DNA of 64,000 nucleotides, from positions 1-64,000 of the forward strand of contig QEVF01000007.1 of NCBI GenBank assembly GCA_003576915.1, read 5' to 3'. Under the pieces are notes generated by a model. It was not told the origin of the DNA. It saw nothing but the letters and a program-made list of their open reading frames with translations, and did no database searches. This document shows, piece by piece, positions 52,020 to 62,000 of this stretch (position 1 is the first letter of the stretch; each line of letters begins with the position of its first letter). The translations under genes and the position numbers were made by a program. The stretch comes from Planctomycetota bacterium (GTDB taxonomy: Bacteria; Planctomycetota; UBA8742; UBA2392).

Positions 52020-53951
52020 CTAAAACACGGCTTCCTTGAGGATGTGGACCTTGTACATGAGCCAGAGGAAGGCCACGGCGCCTGCCGCGCAAACGGTGTA
52101 GAGCCCGTAGATCAAGGCCCGGGTCCAGAACTCCTCGGCGTCAAATCGGCGAACGGGGCGATAGCGCACGGCTTCGGCGGGCGGCTCCAAGCGGGCTGTC
52201 GGCGCTTTGGGGGTCCTGGCCGGGGCGGGTTTCGGGGCTGCGGGGGCTGCCTTCTGTGGGGCTGGAAGGGGCTTGGCGGGCGGGCCCGGCACGAAGCCAC
52301 CATCATCCAGATCTTCCTGCATTTCGTCGTCGCCGTCAGGCGGGTTCAAACTCGGGTTTGTCTCGGCTTCGCCGGAGGGGTCGTCGTCGAGCCCCATGTC
52401 AGGGATTTCTACTTTTCCGATGCCGGAGGCCGGCCCTTCTTCGGCCCAGCCCTCATCAATGGAGGCTTGAGACACGGCCGCCGCCGGGGCGTCCTCCGCG
52501 TCATCGACGACCTCGAAATCCGCCTCCTGCGGCGGGGCCGGGGCCACTCGTGTGTCTGTTTTGGGCGGCGGGGGCGCCTTCATGGCAATGCGGGTGCCTG
52601 GCTTGGGGCCCGGGGGGGGCAAGGCCGCGGGTGCTTCTTCGCTGGCTTCGCTCGCTGCGGTAAAGGGCATCGGGCTGGGGGGCGGCAAGTCGAAATGTGA
52701 GACGTCGCTGCCCGGCATGGTGTAGCCCAGTTTGGTCAGGCCGGGGTCAAACTTTTTGGTACCGAAGTTCTCAGGTTTGGGTGGGCCCGGCAAGCGCGGA
52801 GCTTCACCCAACCCGACCACAGTCAGCGTCCGCGTGGGTCCCGGCTGGCCGGGCACGCCCGGGGCCCGGATGGGCGGGTAGGAGCGGCCGCCCGCGTCGG
52901 AGATAGGCTCGCTTTTGGGCAGCGCCGATGTCGGGCGCTTGGCGGTTGTTGCGCGCGAGGCGGGTGCCGGCGCCTGGGCCGGTGGCGGCGTCAGCAGAGA
53001 GAGTTCTTCTACAGGTCCCAGCTCATCTCGCGGAGGCAAGGACTGCGTAGGGCGGCGAGCCGGCGCGGGCAAGGTGGCCGTGGGCTTGCGAGCGGGCGCG
53101 GGCGCTGCGGGTGCTGCGGCAGCAGCCAGGGAAGCGGTGGGGCGCCGCATCATGGGTTTGGGCAGGGTGGCCGTGGCGGGCTTTGCAACGGCGCCCGTGG
53201 GCCGTTTCGTGGGCAGCGCAATGGGCGCCGTCGGCCTTCGCGTCGGCACCGCTACGGGTGCCGTGGGGCGCTTTGTGGCCACCGGTGCTGTAGGGCGGCG
53301 AGGCTCCCCCAGATTGACCAAGGGCAGGGTAGGCCGTGTGGCCTTTTCAGGCTCGGACTTCGCGGCAGCCCCCAGAGAGCCGGTGGGGCGCCGCGTTGGC
53401 TTGGGAGCGGGAATCTCGCTGAGGACGGCGGTCTCCGGCAGGTCTTCCACCGCAAACTGGCGAAGCCTCGGGGGCGGGGGCGTGAGAAGGTTTCCCGCCG
53501 TGTTCATGGAGGGGGCGCTGTTGGAGGGCTCGAGTGTTGGGGCGCTGTTGCTCGGCATGAGCGACGGCGCGCTGCTGGAAGGCGCCAGCATGGGCGCGCT
53601 TTCCAGGGGCATCAGGGAGGGTCCGCTGAGCGAAGGGCTCAGGTCCGGGGCATTGTCCGCCGGCATGGGTACTTCACCCGTGGGACTGCCGAAATCGGCG
53701 CCACTGAGTTCGAGGGGGGCCGTGCCGCGCCTTTCGGGCGCGGGGCCCGAGGCGATGATGGTGGCCGACGAGTCACTGAAGGTCGTGTCGCCCAGCATGG
53801 TGCCGATGCCGGAGCCGCCCTTGCTGGAGTACTGAAAGACGTCTGCAATCTCTGTGCCGCACTCAGGGCAGGAGCCCGTGCCCGTTTGCCGCACGAACGT
53901 GACGTAGGTTCGGGCAGAGCAGTGGGGGCAAGTGATCTCGACGACAGCCAT
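52020..53951 (-). CDS. Zinc-ribbon, Pro-rich repeat, tail-anchored membrane protein
   Basis: A 643-residue protein. The N-terminal zinc ribbon (ITCPHCSARTYV ... GSCPECGTEI) is followed by a long low-complexity region with Ser-Ala-Pro repeats (residues about 110-150), R-P-T-(A/G)-x-(V/L) repeats (about 190-300) and Pro/Ala-rich acidic stretches. The C-terminus has one membrane helix (LIYGLYTVCAAGAVAFLWLMY). This plan (ribbon, disordered, C-terminal anchor) recalls MJ0042-type zinc-finger proteins. Function unknown. GC-rich coding throughout. Confidence 0.72.
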   Translation of the reverse strand: MAVVEITCPHCSARTYVTFVRQTGTGSCPECGTEIADVFQYSSKGGSGIGTMLGDTTFSDSSATIIASGPAPERRGTAPLELSGADFGSPTGEVPMPADNAPDLSPSLSGPSLMPLESAPMLAPSSSAPSLMPSNSAPTLEPSNSAPSMNTAGNLLTPPPPRLRQFAVEDLPETAVLSEIPAPKPTRRPTGSLGAAAKSEPEKATRPTLPLVNLGEPRRPTAPVATKRPTAPVAVPTRRPTAPIALPTKRPTGAVAKPATATLPKPMMRRPTASLAAAAAPAAPAPARKPTATLPAPARRPTQSLPPRDELGPVEELSLLTPPPAQAPAPASRATTAKRPTSALPKSEPISDAGGRSYPPIRAPGVPGQPGPTRTLTVVGLGEAPRLPGPPKPENFGTKKFDPGLTKLGYTMPGSDVSHFDLPPPSPMPFTAASEASEEAPAALPPPGPKPGTRIAMKAPPPPKTDTRVAPAPPQEADFEVVDDAEDAPAAAVSQASIDEGWAEEGPASGIGKVEIPDMGLDDDPSGEAETNPSLNPPDGDDEMQEDLDDGGFVPGPPAKPLPAPQKAAPAAPKPAPARTPKAPTARLEPPAEAVRYRPVRRFDAEEFWTRALIYGLYTVCAAGAVAFLWLMYKVHILKEAVF

Positions 53952-54056
53952 GACGAGCACCGGCAGGGGCGGCTAAAGCGTGGGAAGTCCCGAAAACAAG
54001 AATCTAACGCGGAGTCGGGTTTTTCGCCATATTGGGCATGGAATTCGTCTCAAAGT

Positions 54057-54086
54057 GAACCGACCGGCGCCTGGGCCGGTCGGTTC
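54057..54086. terminator. Perfect 12-bp hairpin, possible terminator
   Basis: GAACCGACCGGC (54057-54068) pairs perfectly with GCCGGTCGGTTC (54075-54086) around a 6-base loop. It lies beyond the repeat downstream of the COG3014 gene (minus strand). No long T tract follows. Confidence 0.45.
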
Positions 54087-54121
54087 AAATCAACAAAGAT
54101 CCCAACTGCACTGACAGTTTT

Positions 54122-54270
54122 CTGAAAGAGTGGCATCCGCCCACATCGTTCAAGCCGGTCGGGCCGCAATGAATCCGGCCCAACCTCCATTTCAGGCAGC
54201 CATTCAGCCTCTTGAAACGGGCAGGCCACCCCTGGCTTGCGCGGGCAGGCCCTGCTTCAAGGGCCTGCTA
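54122..54270 (-). repeat. Interspersed multi-hairpin repeat, copy B
   Basis: Homologous along its length to 10008-10156 and in the same orientation. Hairpins recur at 54157-54165/54177-54185 (one mismatch) and 54245-54253/54260-54268 (perfect, but with different bases from copy A). As in copy A, the element ends at the TAG stop (54268-54270) of a minus-strand gene. Retained pairing despite changed sequence points to selection on structure. Confidence 0.72.
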
Positions 54271-55518
54271 GCGCAGCGCGGGAGCCTTGGCGTAGGGGTC
54301 GGCGGCCCGCTCCTTCTCGTTGCGCGGCACCACATAGTGCGGATCGCTGCGCACAATCATGACGGCGTCGCCGCGTTCAGGAACGTTGAGGGGAAGGGCG
54401 CGCTGGCGCTGGCGGCCCAGCTCGCGGCCGCTGCCATCGTAGTAGCGCACTTCGACTTCGTGCTTGCCCGGTGGAACCTTGGCCATCATCAGGTGAATCT
54501 GGCCGGGCAGGAGCACGTTGCAGCGGGTGTCGGCCTCGGCGCTGGACAGCGCACCCCAGAGCAACAGGCCCAGGCCCACGCCGGCCGTAATGGCCCCGGC
54601 TGCGCCGTGACCCTCGCGCGCCAGCTCGGCGCCGACGCCGATGGCGACGGCCCCGGCCACCGTGGTGACGTCCTTGGCAATGCCCTTGGCTTTGAGGTAC
54701 TCCTCCATGGGGCGGCCGCCGCGCGTGGTGGCCTGGTAATAGGTGTCGCCCATCTTGTAGGTCTTGCCCAGGCTTTGGCCGTTGATGAAAACCTCGGCGT
54801 AGCGCTCAGGGTACTCGGGCTCGCGAATGACGCGGACTTCGCCATGGCGGCCCTCAGCCGTCATATAGGGGCCCCATCCCAGCTCAACCCAGATCAGGGT
54901 GTTGGCCTCTTTCTGGGCCTCCGGCGTGAACCAGGGGCAATTCGGGTCAAAGTTGCGGGCATCCTTCGGCAGACGGTTGAGCTCATCAAGCTGGGCCTTC
55001 AGGCCGTTATCGTCGCGGCGGTCAATGTAGACCCGTGAGCGCATGATCATGTTTGGCACGAAGTCCGCGGCGTATTCATTGGCCTCGAGATCGCCCGTGT
55101 CCACGTAGAGCGCGTTCTTGAAACAGGCCATGGCGTCCTCGGGCTTGCCGTGCATATAGAAGAGCAGGCCGAGGTAATAGCTGTTCATCATGCGCTCGTA
55201 GGGCTCGCCGAGGTAGTACTTGGACTTCTCGTTCCACATGTACGCTGCGGCAACGTTGCCACCCTGGCTGTTGTTCATCATGTTCCAGGAACGCATGAAG
55301 TCGTTGCGGGCGCTTTCCTGGTATCCCAGGCCCAGTTTGGCCTGGGCCCGCCAGTTCAGGATCAGCGTCTGGTCGCGCTCCGGAAACTCTTCGATGTTGC
55401 GCGTATCCTCAAGCACCTTGCGGTAGCCGCCCTTCTGCATGGACTCGGCCACGTTGTATGTCGCGCCCACGCAGCCGGTCAGCAGCAGCGGCAGCACAAG
55501 CAGGCTGTACCACTTCAT
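54268..55518 (-). CDS. COG3014-family TPR-containing lipoprotein
   Basis: A 416-residue protein with a lipobox (LLLTGC, Cys16). The N-terminal half is TPR-like (RAQAKLGLGYQESARNDF, YYLGLLFYMHGKPEDAMACF). The C-terminal half has a Gly-rich hydrophobic segment (AGAITAGVGLGLLLWGAL) and beta strands (HEVEVRYYDGSGRELG). COG3014 members commonly pair with an LpoB-like gene, as here (55607-56230). Both are probably outer-membrane lipoproteins linked to the cell wall. Confidence 0.82.
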   Translation of the reverse strand: MKWYSLLVLPLLLTGCVGATYNVAESMQKGGYRKVLEDTRNIEEFPERDQTLILNWRAQAKLGLGYQESARNDFMRSWNMMNNSQGGNVAAAYMWNEKSKYYLGEPYERMMNSYYLGLLFYMHGKPEDAMACFKNALYVDTGDLEANEYAADFVPNMIMRSRVYIDRRDDNGLKAQLDELNRLPKDARNFDPNCPWFTPEAQKEANTLIWVELGWGPYMTAEGRHGEVRVIREPEYPERYAEVFINGQSLGKTYKMGDTYYQATTRGGRPMEEYLKAKGIAKDVTTVAGAVAIGVGAELAREGHGAAGAITAGVGLGLLLWGALSSAEADTRCNVLLPGQIHLMMAKVPPGKHEVEVRYYDGSGRELGRQRQRALPLNVPERGDAVMIVRSDPHYVVPRNEKERAADPYAKAPALR

Positions 55519-55606
55519 TGGAGTCTCCCTCGCCGTCGGTCCCCGTCATGCGAAAAGGGCGTGGAGTGCGCAGCCGCGCGCCCCACGCCCCGGATTCGTC
55601 AGGCGC

Positions 55607-56230
55607 CTAGCGATAAACCGCGCTCTTCTCGGAGACGCGCTTGATCAGGTGCTTGCCCTTGAAAATCAACTCGTCCGTTTCCGTGTCGATCAGTTCGAAG
55701 GTGTACAGGATGCTGTCCGACTCGTATTCGCCGTCGGTCATGCTCAGGGAGCTGAACTTGGCCTTGAGGAAGTAGTCAGCGCCCAGCTTGGTGCGGCGGC
55801 CCGTGCGGTCCGTGCGGTCGCCGCTTTCCTTGGCTTCCTTTTCCTTGCTGATTTCCGCCTGCACATCACTGTCGCGCTGCGAGAAGCGCACTTCCTGGCG
55901 AGTCGTGCGACCCAGCAGTTCGGCCACGAGGTTTTCCTGGAAAATCTGGGTCACTTCGGGGAAGCGCGTATCGTTCTGCGGGCGGATCACAGCGATGATC
56001 GGCGCGTCGTTGTAACGCGCCCGGAAGTTGTCGGAAATCTTCTGCTTCTTGAACTGCTCAATGACCTTGTTGGTCACTTCGATCAGGTCGCTCGAGTAGG
56101 GGCCCGAGGACTGGATCGGGTCTTCTTCGTCGTCTTCAGGGTCTACGCGGGTGCTCTCGTTGCCGCACGCCGTCACGCTCAAACCCATGAAAAGAAGAAT
56201 CAAAAGGCTCAAAAGGCTGGTTTTGCTCAT
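55607..56230 (-). CDS. LpoB-like penicillin-binding-protein activator lipoprotein
   Basis: A 207-residue protein with a lipobox (SVTAC). The core matches LpoB: IIAVIRPQNDTRFPEVTQIFQENLVAEL, then FSQRDSDVQAEI, the GADYFLKAKFSSL strand and TFELIDTETDELIFKGKHLIKR. LpoB-type lipoproteins reach from the outer membrane to stimulate a bifunctional PBP. The start at 56230 is chosen for the signal peptide. It is upstream of the COG3014 gene on the same strand. Confidence 0.84.
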   Translation of the reverse strand: MSKTSLLSLLILLFMGLSVTACGNESTRVDPEDDEEDPIQSSGPYSSDLIEVTNKVIEQFKKQKISDNFRARYNDAPIIAVIRPQNDTRFPEVTQIFQENLVAELLGRTTRQEVRFSQRDSDVQAEISKEKEAKESGDRTDRTGRRTKLGADYFLKAKFSSLSMTDGEYESDSILYTFELIDTETDELIFKGKHLIKRVSEKSAVYR

Positions 56231-56396
56231 GTTCTGTCGTCCTGGAAGGTGGTCAAAGGCCCCGCTGTTCGGGACAGAGAAGATATGCATTCTCGGCCCC
56301 CGTGGCAAGGGGCCCCACGACTCCCATTCAGCCGGCCCGCCGCGATGGCTGCGACAGGCAATCGACAAGGGGGCCTGCAGTTACCACAATCCGCGG

Positions 56397-57452
56397 GTGC
56401 TCGCGCCCAACTTCAAACACCTGACAAAGTTTGAACTTCTGGTTCCGCCCCAGTCGGCGGGTCTGCGCCTGGACAAGTTTCTGGCGCAGCAGTTCTCCAA
56501 TTACTCCCGGACCCTGCTCGCGGCGCTAGTCAAAGACGGCTGCGTACGCGTGGGTCAGCTCAAGCCCAACAAGGTCAAGCCTGCGTTGAAGCTCGAAGGC
56601 GGAGAGGCCATTTCCCTTGAGTTGCCCGCCATCGAGGAACTGGACCTGGAACCCCAGGAGATTCCGCTTCACATCCTGTTTGAAGATGACGCCATCGTCG
56701 TCGTCAACAAGCAGGCGGCACTGGCCTGCCACCCGCCCCGCGCCGGCCAGGGTGGCACCCTGGCCAACGCCCTGCTTTTCCACTTTGAGGCCCTTTCGGG
56801 CAAGGGCAGCGCCCGTCCCGGCATCGTTCATCGCCTCGACGCCGACACGACGGGCGTCATGGTTTGCGCCAAGGACGACAGCGCCCACTTCAAACTGGCG
56901 CGGCAATTTGAACAGCGCAGCGTCACCAAGGAGTACCTGACGATCGTGCGCGGCGTGGTCAAGGCTGACCGGGACGTTATTGACAAGCCCATTGAGCGCG
57001 ACCCCAACCACCGTGAGATGATGCGCGTGGGGGCCGGCTCCGGCCGCAACGCCGTCACCGAATACGAAGTGCTGGAACGATTTGCGGGCTTCACCTTCCT
57101 GCGTTGCCGCCCTCGCACCGGACGCACGCACCAGATACGCGTCCACCTCAATTGTGTCGGCCACCCCGTCGTCAGTGACCGGCTCTATTCCCGTCGCCCC
57201 TTTCTCACCCTCAGCGAGATTCAGGGTCGGACACCCGACGCCGGAGAGCCGCCGCTTATCGCCCGCCAGGCCCTCCATGCGGCGCGGCTGGGCTTTGAGC
57301 ACCCGGTCACCGGTCTGCGGGTTCAGTTCGAGGCGCCGTTGGCGGAAGACATGGAGCGCTGTCTGGCCGCGTTGCGTGGCCACAACGTGGAAGTGCCATC
57401 GCCCCATGCGGTGCCTGACGGATCGGAGCTGGTAGAGGGGGAGGACGAGTAG
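56397..57452 (+). CDS. RluA-family pseudouridine synthase
   Basis: A 351-residue protein with GTG start at 56397. The N-terminal S4 domain (GLRLDKFLAQQFSNYSRTL) precedes the catalytic domain with the catalytic Asp in HRLDADTTGVMV and the late RTGRTHQIRVH. It modifies uridines in rRNA (RluD-type 23S positions are likely, but the target cannot be fixed). Longer upstream frames lack homology. Family members usually have 300-330 residues. Confidence 0.9.
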   Translation: MLAPNFKHLTKFELLVPPQSAGLRLDKFLAQQFSNYSRTLLAALVKDGCVRVGQLKPNKVKPALKLEGGEAISLELPAIEELDLEPQEIPLHILFEDDAIVVVNKQAALACHPPRAGQGGTLANALLFHFEALSGKGSARPGIVHRLDADTTGVMVCAKDDSAHFKLARQFEQRSVTKEYLTIVRGVVKADRDVIDKPIERDPNHREMMRVGAGSGRNAVTEYEVLERFAGFTFLRCRPRTGRTHQIRVHLNCVGHPVVSDRLYSRRPFLTLSEIQGRTPDAGEPPLIARQALHAARLGFEHPVTGLRVQFEAPLAEDMERCLAALRGHNVEVPSPHAVPDGSELVEGEDE

Positions 57453-57662
57453 CCGTAAAGAAACGTTACTCGCGCAAAGGTTTGCAACGTTGTGTTATGT
57501 GGCCTAGCGAAGCAGCGCCATGGCTTGCAATCATAAACTATTGTATAAGAAATGGTTACAGCAATGGTCCTTGTTCACGCGCTGATTGGCATGACAAACG
57601 CTCTGCTCGGCGCAGGAAGTACGGGATCCCACCAATCGTTTCTTAAACTCTGGAGTCAAGAC
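57453..57662. other. AT-rich intergenic region before a small lipoprotein
   Basis: About 210 bases, distinctly AT-richer than its surroundings. TATAAG-like sequence is present near 57543 but no well-spaced -35 box was found. No gene with a ribosome binding site is seen. Confidence 0.4.
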
Positions 57663-57800
57663 ATGAAGAAGTTCGCTCTCCTCGCTGTCCTGGTTGCTTT
57701 CGGCGCCACCTTCGTCCTCGGCTGCCCGGCCAAGAACACTGCGTCCAACACCCCCAGCAACACGGCCCCGGCGACGAACGAAGCTCCGACCAACAAGTAG
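57663..57800 (+). CDS. Small lipoprotein
   Basis: A 45-residue protein (ATG 57663 after GGAG). The lipobox LGC ends the signal peptide (MKKFALLAVLVAFGATFVLGC), leaving a 25-residue mature part of Asn/Thr/Ser/Pro/Ala repeats (NTASNTPSNTAPATNEAP). Such tiny Asn/Thr-rich lipoproteins occur often in PVC genomes. A strong terminator follows. Confidence 0.75.
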   Translation: MKKFALLAVLVAFGATFVLGCPAKNTASNTPSNTAPATNEAPTNK

Positions 57801-57820
57801 TTCTGAGCTGAAGCGTTCAG

Positions 57821-57855
57821 GCGGGAGGGCGACGGCCCTCCCGCTTCGCTTTTTT
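57821..57855 (+). terminator. Rho-independent terminator
   Basis: A perfect 10-bp GCGGGAGGGC/GCCCTCCCGC stem (57821-57830 with 57835-57844), loop GACG, and a T6 tract. Confidence 0.9.
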
Positions 57856-57947
57856 GCGTGAGACTTTCCTCCGGCTGCGCACTACACCCGTCCCCTTTGC
57901 TGGAAGTGCACGACGGGCCTGCGGGCCGCATACTACGGAGAAAGCGA

Positions 57948-58985
57948 ATGAAGCTGGTGACCTTTGCAAGCGCGCTGATGGCCCTGATGCTGGTGGGCGC
58001 GGTCAGTGTTGTCGCCCAGGAGAAGCCCAAGGGCGAGGAGAAGCCCGCCGCCGAGAAGTTTGACCGCGGCGATGAGAAGGCCGAGAAGGAGCTCAAGAAG
58101 GCTTACACGCGCATCATCAGCGCGGAAAGCAAGGGCCTCGAGCGGTTCAAGGGCGACGGCAAGATCGTGATCGACACTTCCAGCACGGGCCTTCCCATCC
58201 AGATCCCACCGCAGACCGGCAAGGTGCTGTGGAAGGCGGGCAAACCCGTTCACTTCGAGGCCGACAAGGCCAGCGGCGGCGCGGGCCCCGGCGGCATGGA
58301 CCCTTCGCAGATCGCGCAGCAGGCTTTTGCGCCCTTCATGAGCTTCGTGTTCGGCGTCGAAGCCTGGGACAGCCGCTTCAAGGAGGCCAACTTCAAGTAT
58401 GGCGAAGTGCCCGCCGCGGAGAAGGACGCCAAGAAAAAGAAAACCTACGTTATCGTGAAGTACAAGGATGAGAGCCAGCCTTCCGAGACCTACAGCATCG
58501 AGGAAAACAAGGTCGTCGGCATGGCCGCCGAGCGCACGCTGCAGGGCCAGAAGCAACTGGTTCAGTACACCTTCGTGTATGAGGACAAGGGTAAGGAACT
58601 GAAGATCAAGGAAGTCAATCTCTCCTCGAAGATGACCATTCCGGCCGGCGCCATGCCCGGCGGCGACGGCGCCCCCGATCCCAAGAAGCCCGAAAGCGAA
58701 GAACAGCCGGAAGGCGAGGGCGAGGGTGAAGGCCAGGGCGACCAGGAAGGCGGCATCGACATGAGCGTGAAGCTCACGGAGTTCGCTACCATCGGCAAGG
58801 CTGAAATCTGCAGCAAGATGGAGGTCACCATCGACGTCAAGATGGGCCCCATGCAGTTGAGCATTCCTGCCAGCCTCGTCATCACCAACCCCAAGGGCAA
58901 CAAAGACGTCAGCGATGACGACCTCAAGCCCCTGGAAGGCAAGAGCGAAGGCGGCAACGGCGGCGGCGAGAACGAAGGCTTCTAG
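57948..58985 (+). CDS. Exported protein of unknown function
   Basis: A 345-residue protein starting at ATG 57948 (GGAG 57937-57940). The signal peptide MKLVTFASALMALMLVGAVSVVAQ is followed by a Lys/Glu-rich stretch and an alpha/beta domain (GDGKIVIDTSSTGLPIQIPPQ, KKTYVIVKYKDESQ, QYTFVYEDKGKELKI). Later come a Gly/Glu-rich linker (EGEGEGEGQGDQEGG) and a beta domain ending in a Gly/Asn-rich tail. No family is recognised. It is monocistronic between two terminators. Confidence 0.7.
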   Translation: MKLVTFASALMALMLVGAVSVVAQEKPKGEEKPAAEKFDRGDEKAEKELKKAYTRIISAESKGLERFKGDGKIVIDTSSTGLPIQIPPQTGKVLWKAGKPVHFEADKASGGAGPGGMDPSQIAQQAFAPFMSFVFGVEAWDSRFKEANFKYGEVPAAEKDAKKKKTYVIVKYKDESQPSETYSIEENKVVGMAAERTLQGQKQLVQYTFVYEDKGKELKIKEVNLSSKMTIPAGAMPGGDGAPDPKKPESEEQPEGEGEGEGQGDQEGGIDMSVKLTEFATIGKAEICSKMEVTIDVKMGPMQLSIPASLVITNPKGNKDVSDDDLKPLEGKSEGGNGGGENEGF

Positions 58986-59009
58986 GCGTCAGCCTGCTTC
59001 AGACCAAAC

Positions 59010-59038
59010 ACCCTCGCGCGAGCGAGGGTGTTTTTTTG
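59010..59038 (+). terminator. Rho-independent terminator
   Basis: CACCCTCGC/GCGAGGGTG stem (59010-59018 with 59023-59031), loop GCGA, followed by T7. Confidence 0.92.
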
Positions 59039-59044
59039 GTGGCG

Positions 59045-62000
59045 TCAGCGCTTGGGCAGGGCCTCATACAACAGCCTTAAGGGGTGCATTACGTCGGGCG
59101 AGTCGGGGCTGACTTTGCTGCCATCGTAATTCTCCACGCCCTGGCGGATCTGCGTCTGGCACACGCCGCAACTCGAACTTACGACTTCAGGCTTCAGACG
59201 GTTGATGCGGTTGTAGAGCGGCATGGCGATCTTCATGCTCATGTCGAAGTTGTCCGTCTTCAGGCCGAAAGTGCCCGAGAGGCCGCAGCATCCGGCATCC
59301 AAGTTCACCGTCTTGCCCCCATCGACGAGATCCAGCAGTTTCATGGCGGGCTGAGCGACGCCCAGCACGCGGCTGTGGCACGGCACGTGATAGGCCACGC
59401 CCCGCTTCAGCGGCGCCAGTTGCGCGCCCATGGCTTCGTGGGAGAAAACCTTGAGCAGGAACTCATGGGCGTCTGTGCAGGCATCGGCGACCTTCTGCGC
59501 CGCGGCTGAGCCCACGATGCGCGGCCACTCGCGCTTGGCGGCCAGCATGCAGCTCGGCGCGGAGAACATGACCTTGGCGCCGCGCTGCACGAAGTCGATG
59601 AGCCGCTGTACGTTCTCCGTCAGGTCGGGTCGTGCGCCCTTGACGTCGCCCTGGGTGATCTTGGAAATGCCGCAGCAGTTCAGCTCCGGCGCGTGAACGA
59701 CGATGCCCAGTGCTGAAAGAATCTCGATGAGTGTGTTGCGCTCGCCGTCGGGGTCGTAGTACTCGGCAAAGCAGCCGGGAAACACGACGGCTTCCTTGGG
59801 CAGCTTGGCGCGCAGCTCCGCAGGCACCTGCAGGGGCGCCAGGGGTCTGAGCCCCCTGCCTTTGGCCAGCCTCGGCAGCTTGCGCCGTTCATCCAGACCC
59901 GTGATCTGCTGGGCGAGGCCGCGCAGGAAGCGGTTCTTGAGCAGGGTGTTCGTCACTCCGGCCAGGGCGGCGCCGGTCTTGCCGATGCGGTCCGGCTTGC
60001 TCATGAGGTCGGCCACGACACCGCCCTTGCCCTTGCGCTCGACGTACTGCTCGCGAAACGCCATGGCGATGCCGGGAATGTCCACCTGGGTGGGGCAGTC
60101 CACGAGGCACTGGCCGCAGGCGATGCAGAGGTCCATGTTGGCCTTGAACTCGGCGTCCAGCAGGAATGATGCGTCCAGCCGGCCGCCCACCACGGCGCGC
60201 AGCAGGTTGGCCTTGGCACGGGCCGTGTACTTCTCGTCCTTGCCCACGCGCATGAGGGGGCAGTAAGTGCGGCACTTGCCGCAGCCGTGGCACTTCTCGA
60301 TTTCCTCGAGGACCTCCGGCCGGTCCAGCGCCGTGCCCGTGGGCACGCGGGCGTAGTCCTCGCCGCAGCGCAGGTAGTCCGTGATCTCGCGGGGCGTATG
60401 GACGATCTTGGTCAGGGGATTGAGCAGATAGCGCGGGTCGAACAGCTCCTTGACGCGCACCATCACGCCGAAGGCTTCGCCGTACTGTCGCGCCAGATAG
60501 GGGCTGCGCATGATGCCGTCGCCGTGCTCTCCGCTCACGGTGCCCTTGAGCTCCTGGATCAGGGCGAGCAATTCGTCGGCAGCCTCGCGCATGCGCCGCC
60601 GATGTTCGGCATCCTTGACGTTGACGAAGGGATTGACGTGTAGGTTGCCCTCTCCGCCGTGGCCGAATAGGGCCGCAGAGAATCCGTGGCGGTCGCAGAT
60701 GGCCTTGAAGCCGTCGATGAACTGGGGCAGTCGCCACGGCGGCACGGCGCAATCCTCGATCCAGCGCGTCGGCTTCAGGTCGCCTTTGACGCGCGAAAGA
60801 ATGGGCGAGGCCACCTTGCGTACCGTCCAGGCGCGCTCAAGATCGGCCGGGTTGTAGGCGGGCTTGGCCGCAAAGGCCGGCCCCTGCCCCGCGGCCACGG
60901 CAGCCAGAGCGGCGTCCACGCTCGCGCGGGCCTCTGCTTCGCTGTTGGCCCAGTACTCGACGATGAGCATCGACTTGAGACGTTCGGGAATGCCGGCCGC
61001 CAGCTTGGGGTCGCTGCGCGCCGCGACGTCAATGAAGCTTCGGTCCAGGACTTCGAGTTTGGTGGGCTGAGTCGCATTCAGCTTCAGAATGCCCTCGGCC
61101 ATCTTCTCGTTGCTCTCAAAGTAAAGCTCGGCGCCGGCCTGGAAACGCGGCTGGTTCACAACGCGCAGGCGCGCTTCCAGCAGAAGCCCCAGGGTGCCCT
61201 CGCTGCCGCAGAAGAGCTTGGGCATGTCCAGCACGCCGCCCCACTCTCCTCCGCCGATGTCTTCGTCGCTCCAGTAATGGCGGGGGGGCTCGCCGCCGGG
61301 CGCGGGCGACAGAGGCCGGTGCAGGGCGTCAAAGATGTTGTAGCCGGCGGCGTTGCGCGAAGACTCGGGCCGGTGGGCCTTGATCACCGCCCGGCGCGAG
61401 CGCAGCAGCTCCAGCACGCTTTCGGCCAGGCGGCGCTCGCCCGGGCTGGCATCAGGCGGGAACTGGATTCTTCCCTCAGGCAGCACCTCCAGCTCACGCA
61501 GCTTGACGCGTTCGCCGCTCATGAGCAGGACGTCCAGCTCCAGCAGGTAATCCTTGGTGGTGCCATAGCGGATGGACTTGGCGCCCCCGGAATTGTTGGC
61601 AATCATCGCGCCCAGGGTGCACCAGGGCGAACTCGAAGGGTCCGGCGGAAAGAACATGCCGTAGGTGCCCAGTTCTGCGTCGAAGTCGTCCTTGACCAGC
61701 CCGGGCTGCACGCGCGCATAACCCTGCTGCGGGTTGACCTCCAGCAGGCCGTTCATGTGCACGCTGAAGTCGATGATGATGCCCTGGCCCAGGCTCTGGC
61801 CCGCCACGCCGCTGCCCGCGCCGCGCGCGGTGACAGGAATGCCGCGCTCGCGCGCGAAATTTACGGTGGCGAGCACGTCGTCGGCGTCTTTGGGCTCCAC
61901 AATGCACGAGGGCCACACCTCGACGATGCTGGCGCTGGAAGCGTAGAGCGCGCGGGTCAGTTCGTCGTCCCGCACGCGGCCTTTGACGGCCCGGCGCAGG

